Positions 1-4,972 of a stretch of 5,048 nucleotides of DNA are shown here, piece by piece. Made by a program: the position numbers and the translations under genes. Source of the stretch: JBGQOG01 sp052113705 (GTDB lineage Bacteria; Pseudomonadota; Alphaproteobacteria; Rhodobacterales; Rhodobacteraceae); assembly GCF_052113705.1 (NCBI RefSeq), contig NZ_JBGQOG010000042.1, positions 1 through 5,048 of the forward strand, written 5' to 3'. Each line of letters starts with the position of its first letter. Position 1 is the first letter of the stretch. The notes under the pieces are model-generated. The model did no database searches. It saw only the letters and a program-made list of their open reading frames with translations, and had not been told where the DNA came from.

Positions 1-14
1 ATGAAGCCCGCCAT
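1..14 (-). CDS. IS1182-family transposase, first codons only (partial)
   Basis: Reading leftward from an ATG at 14-12 gives Met-Ala-Gly-Phe and then an incomplete Ile/Met codon, after which the window ends. IS1182-family transposases commonly begin Met-x-Gly-Phe-(Ile/Met)-Glu-Gly, so this matches the family start as far as it goes. A Shine-Dalgarno GGGAG lies at 25-21 on the minus strand, 6 nt before the ATG, and the stretch further upstream (70-55) looks like an IS terminal repeat. Four residues alone would prove nothing; the call depends on start, ribosome site and terminus occurring together in the expected order. The rest of the gene lies outside the window. Confidence 0.5.
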
Positions 15-72
15 CCTGGTCTCCCGCTGCCTTGCGGAAGCTTACCACAGAACAGCGTTTTCACACAGCCTC
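1..72 (-). mobile_element. Terminal part of an IS1182-type insertion sequence
   Basis: The minus strand of about 72-55 reads GAGGCTGTGTGAAAACGC, which resembles the GGCTGTGTGAAAAC-type terminal inverted repeats of many IS1182-family elements (recalled, not searched). It is followed inward by a short leader, a ribosome site and the transposase start at position 14. The outer boundary is placed near 70-72 and is approximate because the opposite end is not in the window. Just outside it is an 8-bp perfect palindrome, TCGGCCGA (71-78), which may overlap the insertion target. Confidence 0.5.
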
Positions 73-111
73 GGCCGATCAGGTCGATATTGCGGCGCGG
101 TCGGCAAGAAA

Positions 112-145
112 GGCACGCCGCGCTGCCGCAAGGCGGCTTTGAGCC
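112..145 (+). repeat. 34-bp imperfect direct repeat, copy 1
   Basis: This stretch aligns without gaps to 3923-3956 in the same orientation, with 29 of 34 positions identical by hand count. Both copies contain a perfect 5-bp stem GCCGC/GCGGC (here 125-129 and 133-137) closed by a 3-nt loop (AAG here, AAA in the other copy), and both start GGC and end GCC. Both are preceded by an A-rich stretch. This looks like a small REP-like intergenic element rather than coding sequence. The copies lie outside the SDR-hydrolase-MDR unit and its regulator, one on each side. Confidence 0.6.
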
Positions 146-287
146 CGTTGCAGCCCGGCGCGCCAGGCGAAGCGCTTCTCCCGGCCACGGACGCGAAGGG
201 CGGAAAACGGACTTTCGCAGTTCGCGCCCATAGAGCCTCGACCGTGAAACAGCGGTCATTCAAGGCGGATAGATCTGGGCAAGCAAA

Positions 288-312
288 GGTGCGGAATAGA
301 CTTCTTCGCACC
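288..312 (-). terminator. Possible terminator of HxlR gene 1
   Basis: GGTGCG (288-293) and CGCACC (307-312) form a perfect 6-bp stem, with an inner GAA/TTC that could extend it across a 2-nt bulge. Read on the minus strand, the stem is followed by TTTGCTT, a broken T-run. It sits about 80 nt past the HxlR stop codon in the orientation expected for that gene. The stem is short and the T-run imperfect, so it may be just a dyad in repeat-like DNA. Confidence 0.35.
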
Positions 313-393
313 CCAAGCTGTTTCTCGTGCAGCGGGAGTTGCGGGTTCATGCTCAGGTGATGTTGGCTTGCAAAAGTGCCGATCTCGATCAAG

Positions 394-867
394 TCATGAC
401 AACAAGTCAGCAGGGGGAGGCGCGAGTTCGGCACCGCTCTTCCCGTCGATCGTCCGGATGGGCCGTGTGCCGATCCTTGCGCCGGTTTCCAGGTCGACGG
501 CAATCGGCACGATACTCTTCCCGGTCTCGGCATCGACATAGCGGGTCAAGTCACCGTCGCCCCGATACTTTGTCCCCCAAGCATTCAGCATGATCAGCAC
601 CGGCAGAAAATCCCGTCCTGCAGGTGTCAGGACATATTCGTCGCGCGGCGGACGTTCCATGTAGCGTCGCCTTTCCAGCAATCCCTCTTCCGTCAGCGTC
701 GCCAATCGACTGGTCAGCATCGTGGGCGCAATCCCAAGGCTTTTGCGGAACTGGTCGAACCGCGTAAGACCCAGGAACGCATCACGCAGGATCAGGATGC
801 TCCAGGAATCGCCAACGCAGAGCAGGCTGCGGGCAATGGGGCAATGGGCGGCGAGGTCGTCTTTCAT
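394..867 (-). CDS. HxlR-family winged-helix transcriptional regulator
   Basis: A 157-residue DNA-binding regulator of the HxlR/MarR-like family. Residues about 9-30 carry the family opening, with Cys9-Pro followed by a second Cys17 and then GDSWSILILRDAFLG (19-33). The recognition-helix region is about 45-67 (IAPTMLTSRLATLTEEGLLERR), and the wing follows with YVLTPAGRDFLPVL (78-91). About 55 further residues form a C-terminal extension seen in longer family members. Cys9 is at the position where redox-sensing HxlR proteins keep their regulatory cysteine; whether Cys9 or Cys17 is reactive is unknown. The ATG at 867 fits the family N-terminus, but no good Shine-Dalgarno precedes it, so translation may be leaderless or weak. 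It is divergent from the SDR operon across 84 bp, the usual arrangement for a regulator acting on its neighbour and on itself. The target assignment is inferred; the family call is firm. Confidence 0.93.
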   Translation of the reverse strand: MKDDLAAHCPIARSLLCVGDSWSILILRDAFLGLTRFDQFRKSLGIAPTMLTSRLATLTEEGLLERRRYMERPPRDEYVLTPAGRDFLPVLIMLNAWGTKYRGDGDLTRYVDAETGKSIVPIAVDLETGARIGTRPIRTIDGKSGAELAPPPADLLS

Positions 868-951
868 GTTAGTATCATTTTCATATTGACTAACTACTAT
901 TTTGATACCATATGAGCCTCAGAGACAAAGTTCAAGCGAAATGGACAGAAC
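868..951. promoter_or_regulatory. Divergent promoter/operator region with nested inverted repeats
   Basis: This 84-bp gap is AT-rich against GC-rich neighbours. Two perfect 6-bp inverted repeats are nested in it: GTTAGT (868-873) with ACTAAC (889-894), and GTATCA (872-877) with TGATAC (903-908). A good -35 box, TTGACT, lies at 886-891 for the plus-strand operon. The -10 is unclear: CATATG at 909-914 has 17-bp spacing but a weak match, and TATGAG at 911-916 matches better with 19-bp spacing. The dyads overlap this promoter and abut the start of the regulator gene, so a bound HxlR dimer could block both directions. The operator role is inferred from position and symmetry. Confidence 0.6.
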
Positions 952-1764
952 ATGACCCCGTCATCCCATCCCGTTGCCCTTATCACCGGAGCGTCCTCGG
1001 GCATCGGCCGGGCCAGCGCCGTAGCCTTGGCAAAAGCCGGGTATCGGGTCTTCGGCACCAGCCGCAAGCCCATGACCGCCCTGGCAAACGGCATCACCAT
1101 GCTGGTCGCGGATGTCACCGACGATGCCTCGGTGCAGACCCTGATCACAGAAGTCATGGCCGCCGCCGGGCGCATCGACCTTCTTGTCAACAACGCCGGA
1201 TACGCGCTGTCAGGCGCTGCCGAAGAAAGTTCAATCGGTCAGGTGCAGGCGCTGTTCGAGACCAACTTCCACGGGGTCGTGCGTGTGACCAACGCCGTCC
1301 TGCCGATCATGCGGGCACAGGGGGTTGGGCGCATCCTGAACGTCGGCTCGGTCCTCGGGCTGATCCCAGGGCCGTTCGGCGCCTATTACGCCGCCAGCAA
1401 ACACGCCATCGAGGGCTATTCGGAATCGCTAGACCACGAGGTCCGCCCTTTCGGCATCCGCGTTGCGGTGATCGAACCTTGGGCGACCAAAACCTCGATC
1501 GAAGCGAACTCGCCGCAGGGGGATCGCCCTGTCACAGCCTACGCCCAGACCATCGCCCGATACCGGACGGCGTTCGATGCGGCGATGGCCGTAGGCGATA
1601 CCGCCGAGGATGTCGCTGCGACCATCGTGGCCGCCGCCCGGGACCAGAGCCCGCGCCTGCGCTACCCCTCGGGCGCGGCCGCGCGGCAGACGTCATTCGC
1701 CCGCCGTTTCCTGCCTCGGTCGCTGTTTGACCGGACCCTTCGCAAGCAATTCAACATTACCTGA
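952..1764 (+). CDS. Classical short-chain dehydrogenase/reductase (SDR)
   Basis: A 270-residue cytosolic NAD(P)-dependent oxidoreductase. The Rossmann glycine motif TGASSGIG is at 12-19, the adenine-contact Asp54 is in VADVTD, and NNAG is at 80-83. The catalytic set is complete: Asn105, Ser133, Tyr146 and Lys150, with the Tyr-x3-Lys motif intact and Ser 13 residues before Tyr as usual. Thr-Ser-Arg38 at the end of the second strand suggests NADPH rather than NADH. Such enzymes interconvert a carbonyl and an alcohol; the substrate cannot be read. Length is slightly above the 250-residue norm, from a C-terminal tail rich in Arg and Phe. The ATG at 952 has only a weak purine stretch before it (GGACAG, 943-948), and no other upstream in-frame ATG is plausible. 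It is first in a three-gene operon, 9 nt before the hydrolase start. Confidence 0.93.
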   Translation: MTPSSHPVALITGASSGIGRASAVALAKAGYRVFGTSRKPMTALANGITMLVADVTDDASVQTLITEVMAAAGRIDLLVNNAGYALSGAAEESSIGQVQALFETNFHGVVRVTNAVLPIMRAQGVGRILNVGSVLGLIPGPFGAYYAASKHAIEGYSESLDHEVRPFGIRVAVIEPWATKTSIEANSPQGDRPVTAYAQTIARYRTAFDAAMAVGDTAEDVAATIVAAARDQSPRLRYPSGAAARQTSFARRFLPRSLFDRTLRKQFNIT

Positions 1765-1767
1765 GGG
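1763..1767 (+). promoter_or_regulatory. Ribosome binding site that decides the hydrolase start
   Basis: GAGGG overlaps the SDR stop codon (TGA at 1762-1764). It touches the ATG at 1768 with no spacer, too close for initiation there, but sits 6 nt from the ATG at 1774. It therefore favours 1774 as the start. The overlap with the upstream stop suggests translational coupling of the two genes. Confidence 0.65.
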
Positions 1768-1773
1768 ATGATA

Positions 1774-2610
1774 ATGACGCCCCCCTTCATCGAGGCCCCG
1801 AACCGGGTCATCACGGCTGCAGGCAGCCGGTTTGTCTACCGCGAGGTTGGTCCCCGCGGTGGCAAACCGCTGGTGCTTCTGAACCACTGGGGCGCGGTGC
1901 TGGACAACTTCGACCCGCGGATCATCGACGGCCTTGCCACCCGGCACCATGTGATCGCGGTTGATTATCGCGGCGTCGGCGCCTCTGGCGGATTGGCCCC
2001 CTTGACCATCGATGAGATGGCGCGCGACGTGATTGCCCTGATCCGCACACTTGGGCACCCGACCGTCGATCTCATGGGCTTTTCGCTGGGTGGGATGGTG
2101 GCGCAGGACGTGGTGCTGAAAGCCCCTGATCTGGTGCGCAAGCTGATCCTGACCGGAACCGGCCCCGCGGGCGGCGAGGGCATCTCAAAGGTCGGCGCAG
2201 TGTCCTGGCCGCTGATCCTCAAGGGCCTATTCACCTTCCGCGACCCCAAGACCTACCTCTTCTTCACCACGTCCGCGAATGGCCGAAGCGCTGCCAAGGC
2301 CTTCATCGCCCGCACCAAGGAGCGCAAGGTCGGCCGCGACAAGAGCCCGACCCTGCGCGCCTTCCTGCACCAGTTGAAAGCGATCCACGCCTGGGGCCGC
2401 CAGTCGCCGCAGGACCTGACCCGCATCCGCATTCCGGTTCTGGTAGCCAATGGCGAGAATGACATCATGGTCCCCACCCCAAATAGTCATGACCTGGCCC
2501 GCCGCATTCCTGGGGCAGAGCTGGTGATCTATCCCGACGCAGGTCACGGCGGCATCTTCCAGTATCACATGCAATTCGTGCCGACGGCGCTGGCCTTTCT
2601 GGCCGCCTGA
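1774..2610 (+). CDS. Alpha/beta-fold hydrolase
   Basis: A cytosolic serine hydrolase of about 278 residues with no signal peptide. Numbering from the 1774 start, the nucleophile elbow is GFSLGG at 102-107 with Ser104, the acid is Asp230 in GENDIMVP, and the base is His258 in DAGHGG, so the catalytic triad is complete and in order. LNHWG (36-40) takes the place of the usual His-Gly oxyanion loop, and DYRGVGAS (64-71) is the typical strand-4 turn of the epoxide hydrolase/haloperoxidase-like group. Residues about 132-205 form a basic, hydrophobic cap. Reaction could be ester, lactone or epoxide hydrolysis, or C-C bond cleavage; the substrate is unknown. An in-frame ATG at 1768 would add two residues but has badly spaced ribosome binding. 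It lies mid-operon, 9 nt after the SDR and 24 nt before the MDR gene. Confidence 0.9.
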   Translation: MTPPFIEAPNRVITAAGSRFVYREVGPRGGKPLVLLNHWGAVLDNFDPRIIDGLATRHHVIAVDYRGVGASGGLAPLTIDEMARDVIALIRTLGHPTVDLMGFSLGGMVAQDVVLKAPDLVRKLILTGTGPAGGEGISKVGAVSWPLILKGLFTFRDPKTYLFFTTSANGRSAAKAFIARTKERKVGRDKSPTLRAFLHQLKAIHAWGRQSPQDLTRIRIPVLVANGENDIMVPTPNSHDLARRIPGAELVIYPDAGHGGIFQYHMQFVPTALAFLAA

Positions 2611-2623
2611 ACGCCCCCCTTTC

Positions 2624-2628
2624 GGAGA
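2624..2628 (+). promoter_or_regulatory. Ribosome binding site of the MDR oxidoreductase
   Basis: GGAGA lies 6 nt before the ATG at 2635, the strongest and best placed ribosome site in the operon. It supports that start and suggests efficient translation of the third gene. Confidence 0.7.
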
Positions 2629-2634
2629 GAACCC

Positions 2635-3636
2635 ATGCAAGCCTTCCTCGTTGACAAGTATCAGAAAAAAGCCCCGCTGCGGCTGGCCGATGTCCCTGAA
2701 CCCACCCTCGGCGACGACGAGGTTCTGGTCCGAATCCACGCCGCCGGGGTCAACCTTCTGGACGCCAAGGTCAGGAACGGGGAGTTCAAGCCGATCCTGC
2801 CTTACAAGCTGCCGCTGATCCTTGGCCACGACATGGCTGGCACAGTTGTAAAAGTCGGGCCGAAGGCAATGCGCTACAAGGTCGGCGACGAAGTCTTCTC
2901 ACGCGTGGACGACTTCCGTATCGGCACCTTTGCCGAAACCATAGCAGTCAGGGAAAGCTCTCTGGCTGCAAAGCCCAAGGCCCTCAGTATGGAAGAGGCA
3001 GCCTCGGTGCCGCTGGTCGCGCTGACTGCATGGCAGGCCTTGGTCGAGATTGCCGGATTGCGCGCGGGGCAGAGGGTATTCATCCAGGCAGGGTCGGGCG
3101 GGGTCGGGACTATTGCGATCCAACTTGCCAAGCATATCGGGGCCCATGTCGCCACGACCGCCAGCGCTGCGAACGCGGATTGGCTCAAGACGCTCGGGGC
3201 CGATCTGGTCATCGACTACAAGACGCAGGATTTCGAGGTGCTCTTGCGCGACTATGACGTGGTCCTGCACAGTCAGGACGCCAAAGCGCTTGAAAAGTCG
3301 CTGAACCTCCTGCGGCCGGGCGGCAGGCTGGTGTCGATCTCCGGTCCAGTCACCCCGGCCTTCGCTGCACAGATCAAGGCCCCTTGGTTCTTGAAGCCGC
3401 TGTTCTGGGCGCTTAGCCGGGGCACCTACAAGAAGGCCCGCCAGCACAAGGTATCCTTTGACTTCCTGTTCATGACAGCGAACGGGACGCAGTTGCAGAA
3501 AATCGCCGCCCTGATCGACGCGGGCCACATCCGCCCGGTCATCGACCGTGTCTACCCCTTTGCCGAAACGAACGCCGCCATCGCCCATGTTGAAGGCGGT
3601 CGCGCGAAGGGCAAGGTTGTCATCAAGGTGGGGTAG
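2635..3636 (+). CDS. Zinc-independent MDR, quinone oxidoreductase-like NADP-dependent reductase
   Basis: A 333-residue medium-chain dehydrogenase/reductase of the quinone oxidoreductase (zeta-crystallin) type. The N-terminal GroES-like domain (about 1-125) has GVNLLDAKVRNG at 38-49, where zinc alcohol dehydrogenases have a Cys ligand, and GHDMAG at 64-69. The catalytic-zinc Cys is absent, as expected of the QOR branch. The Rossmann domain has AGSGGVGTIAIQLAK at 152-166 and then GADLVIDY (188-195). The C-terminal end with RAKGKVVIKV is typical and full length. Known members reduce quinones by one electron or reduce the C=C bond of enones and alkenals with NADPH; which one applies here cannot be decided. 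It is last in the operon and no strong terminator follows it. Control by the divergent HxlR gene would parallel QorR and its quinone oxidoreductase in Corynebacterium, an analogy only. Confidence 0.92.
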   Translation: MQAFLVDKYQKKAPLRLADVPEPTLGDDEVLVRIHAAGVNLLDAKVRNGEFKPILPYKLPLILGHDMAGTVVKVGPKAMRYKVGDEVFSRVDDFRIGTFAETIAVRESSLAAKPKALSMEEAASVPLVALTAWQALVEIAGLRAGQRVFIQAGSGGVGTIAIQLAKHIGAHVATTASAANADWLKTLGADLVIDYKTQDFEVLLRDYDVVLHSQDAKALEKSLNLLRPGGRLVSISGPVTPAFAAQIKAPWFLKPLFWALSRGTYKKARQHKVSFDFLFMTANGTQLQKIAALIDAGHIRPVIDRVYPFAETNAAIAHVEGGRAKGKVVIKVG

Positions 3637-3674
3637 TCTCTCCAGCATGGTATTGACGCGACCCAACTCTCGGA

Positions 3675-3686
3675 CCCTTGCAAGGG
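3675..3686. repeat. 12-bp perfect palindrome downstream of the operon
   Basis: CCCTTGCAAGGG is a perfect palindrome 38 bp past the MDR stop, with CCCA (3662-3665) and TGGG (3688-3691) as possible outer arms. No T-run follows, so it is not a normal intrinsic terminator, though the nested arms could form a transcript-end hairpin. Confidence 0.4.
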
Positions 3687-3849
3687 CTGGGCAGTTATGC
3701 CGCTCAACCAATAGCTAGAATTGCCACGAACGTCCGGTCTTGCGACGCAGAGGTGCCTCGACTTCACCAGCTTGACCGTCCGCAAAGGGCCGAGCGCCAC
3801 CTTGGGGCGCCGGTCGGCGGAGTGGCTAACCTCGCGCGCCGTCGTCGCA

Positions 3850-3884
3850 CCGACAGCCGACAGCCGACAGCCGACAGCCGACAA
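3850..3884 (+). repeat. Heptanucleotide tandem repeat (CCGACAG)
   Basis: Four perfect head-to-tail copies of CCGACAG (3850-3877) are followed by a fifth with one change, CCGACAA (3878-3884). The unit is not a multiple of three, so copy-number change would shift any reading frame, but no supported gene crosses it. Such tracts often vary between strains by slippage. Confidence 0.9.
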
Positions 3885-3922
3885 ATAGGAAGCCAATCCG
3901 GCGGCACAGACATCAAAAAAAT

Positions 3923-3956
3923 GGCACGCCGAGTTGCCGCAAAGCGGCTTGGCGCC
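3923..3956 (+). repeat. 34-bp imperfect direct repeat, copy 2
   Basis: Matches 112-145 at 29 of 34 positions in the same orientation. The stem GCCGC (3936-3940) and GCGGC (3944-3948) is unchanged between copies, and only its loop differs (AAA here). An alternative stem AGCGGC/GCCGCT (3943-3948 and 3954-3959) is possible in this copy. Preservation of the stem suggests a structured intergenic element. Confidence 0.6.
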
Positions 3957-4063
3957 GCTCTTGGGTATCACCCTTCACTAGTGGGCTTTTTTCTCCAATT
4001 CCCCGCGCGCGAAAACAAAGGAGCGGAGGACGGTGACCAGGCAGAACCTCTCGATTTTCGGAT

Positions 4064-4075
4064 ACCCCCGGGGGT
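4064..4075. repeat. 12-bp GC palindrome
   Basis: ACCCCCGGGGGT is a perfect palindrome about 40 bp beyond the stop codon of the VOC-like gene. No T-run follows on either strand, so a terminator role is not supported. Confidence 0.4.
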
Positions 4076-4114
4076 GCTGCGGCCCAGAATTCGCGCGCTG
4101 TGTTCCGGCTGTGG

Positions 4115-4450
4115 CTATTCTTGGAAGACCCCGAAAGTCAGTGAATCCCAGGGAGCAGTCGGTCCTAGGTCACAGCTTGGCCTGACGACATCGAGCAGGA
4201 CTGGCACATTGCCGCGGTTCCGGAACAGGCCCAGGCCCTGCATCGGGATACCTGCCTCCAGGTCGAAAATCTCGATCCAGCTTTTATTGTCGGCGGCCTG
4301 CATCATCACGGCACGCTCAATCCCATAGTCGGGCAGTGCCCATTCATGCACTTGCCGGAAACCCAGTGCTTCGTAGAACGTGATCGAACGCTGCAAATCT
4401 GGAGTGCGCATGGCAAAATGGTGAAATCCGACAAATAGTTGTTCAGTCAT
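4115..4450 (-). CDS. Glyoxalase/VOC-like protein, apparently C-terminally truncated
   Basis: A 111-residue open frame. Its first two-thirds match a vicinal oxygen chelate (glyoxalase/bleomycin-resistance/dioxygenase) fold: GFHHFAMRTPDL at 8-19, the helix RSITFYEALGF (21-31), then three strands ending in SWIEIFDL (57-64). His10 or His11 and Glu60 are at the metal-ligand positions of the first beta-alpha-beta-beta-beta module. From about residue 80 the expected second module is missing. It is replaced by about 30 residues without recognisable family motifs, and neither alternative minus-strand frame restores it, so a simple frameshift does not explain it. Full members have about 120-140 residues. 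It may be a deletion or rearrangement remnant, or a single-module protein working as a dimer. Start supported by GGAGA at 4462-4458, 7 nt upstream. Divergent from HxlR gene 2. Confidence 0.75.
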   Translation of the reverse strand: MTEQLFVGFHHFAMRTPDLQRSITFYEALGFRQVHEWALPDYGIERAVMMQAADNKSWIEIFDLEAGIPMQGLGLFRNRGNVPVLLDVVRPSCDLGPTAPWDSLTFGVFQE

Positions 4451-4534
4451 GCTCTCGTCTCCATATTACGGGAGATCGGTATTCAGCCCTAAGGTCCCAT
4501 GAACAAGCCTGACAATTTTGACAGAGGGTCTCGT
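4451..4534. promoter_or_regulatory. Divergent intergenic region between the VOC-like gene and HxlR gene 2
   Basis: Holds the minus-strand ribosome site GGAGA (4462-4458) and the plus-strand ribosome site AGAGGG (4523-4528). A weak dyad, ATTACGG (4465-4471) against CGGTATT (4477-4483), matches at 5 of 7 positions and includes TAC-N9-GTA, loosely like HxlR-family operators. No clear -35/-10 pair is seen. A perfect TTGACA at 4518-4523 is too close to the gene start to drive it. Confidence 0.4.
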
Positions 4535-4867
4535 ATGCCCGCTACGACACAAGAGCGAAATCGCGCGAGCCTGCACCAATGGTGCGATCTTGCGGTTGGT
4601 ATGCAAGCCATTCGAGGGCAGTGGAAAGCATCAGTTCTTATGGCGCTTTCGGAAACTGAGAGTGATATACCAGCTCTGCAGGGTCGCCTCGCCGTGGCCG
4701 ACCGAAGGGTGCTTGTCCGAGCGTTGCGTGAACTTGAAAGAGATCACCTTCTCGAGCGTTTGGCTGGATGCACCCAGTACGCCCTGACGCCTGACGGAAG
4801 CCAGATAATTGAAATTCTAAGGGATATCGCCCGATGGCAGAAGGCTCGCAGCAAAACTGGTGCCTGA
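4535..4867 (+). CDS. Second HxlR-family winged-helix regulator
   Basis: A DNA-binding regulator of 110 residues, near the common family length. Numbered from the 4535 ATG: Cys17 lies in HQWCDLA, followed by IRGQWKASVLMAL (26-38), the counterpart of the family GxKWxxxIL motif. The recognition helix is about 53-75 (VADRRVLVRALRELERDHLLER), and the wing is YALTPDGSQI (82-91). A second Cys79 sits in the wing loop. The start at 4535 has AGAGGG (4523-4528) 6 nt upstream; an in-frame ATG at 4499 would add 12 residues but has only AAGG 4 nt before it. The protein diverges clearly from HxlR 1 and lacks its long C-terminal extension, so the pair is not a recent duplication. Its codons look less GC-rich than the operon's. 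Divergent from the VOC-like gene, its likely target. Confidence 0.88.
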   Translation: MPATTQERNRASLHQWCDLAVGMQAIRGQWKASVLMALSETESDIPALQGRLAVADRRVLVRALRELERDHLLERLAGCTQYALTPDGSQIIEILRDIARWQKARSKTGA

Positions 4868-4895
4868 GTTAACCAGCATGAAGGGGCTCAAACCC

Positions 4896-4918
4896 GCCAT
4901 GCGGCGCAGCGGCATGGC
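4896..4918. repeat. Stem-loop downstream of HxlR gene 2
   Basis: GCCATGC (4896-4902) pairs perfectly with GCATGGC (4912-4918); two further inner pairs follow after one mismatch, leaving a 3-nt loop. It begins 28 bp past the stop codon. No T-run follows, so it could be a weak or Rho-assisted transcript end, or an RNA-stabilising hairpin. Confidence 0.4.
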
Positions 4919-4972
4919 ACAGTTGACCCGTCGAGGTGGATCGTGGCGCTCTCGGCCCTTTGCCGACCTTCG

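Larger units (their letters stand above)
73..393. other. Non-coding, repeat-like intergenic DNA
   Basis: No convincing gene is seen between the IS end and the HxlR gene. Open frames exist on both strands (1-360 plus, 42-539 minus), but their translations are rich in Arg, Ser and Pro, show no domain, and the minus one overlaps the well-supported HxlR gene in another frame. The stretch contains one copy of a 34-bp element (112-145), small dyads such as GACCG/CGGTC around 239-256, and a larger hairpin at 288-312. Its style resembles dispersed intergenic repeat sequence of Rhodobacteraceae genomes; that is an impression from memory and would need a genome search. Confidence 0.5.
3637..4114. other. 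Gene-free stretch with several repeats
   Basis: Nearly 480 bp between convergent genes with no supported coding sequence. The long open frame at 3678-4328 is low-complexity and runs across the real gene on the opposite strand, and the minus frame at 3552-3971 has no domain. What it holds: a dyad (3675-3686), a five-unit heptamer tract (3850-3884), a 34-bp element shared with the left side (3923-3956), a T-run at 3987-3992 after a very weak hairpin, and a perfect GC palindrome (4064-4075). The texture resembles the gene-free stretch at 73-393, suggesting related intergenic repeat DNA on both sides of the operon. Confidence 0.55.

Noticed and set aside
1..360. 119-residue plus-strand open frame
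   Set aside because: No domain, composition of out-of-frame GC-rich DNA, and it runs through the IS terminus and the repeat element.
42..539. 165-residue minus-strand open frame
   Set aside because: Overlaps the HxlR gene in another frame on the same strand, crosses the IS end, and shows no family motif.
912..1730. 272-residue plus-strand open frame almost the length of the SDR
   Set aside because: It is the shadow of the SDR gene in a shifted frame. The translation is Arg-rich without motifs, while the SDR frame has every catalytic residue.
2899..3711. 270-residue minus-strand open frame opposite the MDR gene
   Set aside because: Antisense shadow in GC-rich DNA; the sense frame has full MDR motifs and a good ribosome site.
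3850..3884. CRISPR array
   Set aside because: The units are 7 bp and directly adjacent with no spacers, and no cas gene is present.
3971..3992. Intrinsic terminator ending in a run of six T
   Set aside because: The T-run is real, but the preceding CCC/GGG stem has only three pairs around a 9-nt loop, and it is over 300 bp from the operon end.
3977..4092. SpeI, SmaI and EcoRI-type hexamers close together, suggesting a cloning scar
   Set aside because: The sites are spread over more than 100 bp, with no vector or linker sequence between them; chance is enough.
3637..4114. tRNA gene or tRNA remnant as an attachment site
   Set aside because: No T-arm consensus, CCA end or cloverleaf pairing could be found on reading both strands.
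3678..4328. 216-residue plus-strand open frame
   Set aside because: Low-complexity translation across the heptamer tract and antisense to the VOC-like gene; no ribosome site or domain.
4518..4523. Perfect TTGACA as a -35 box for HxlR gene 2
   Set aside because: It lies only 11 bp before the chosen start, and no -10-like hexamer follows at 16-18 bp; a promoter here would start inside the gene.
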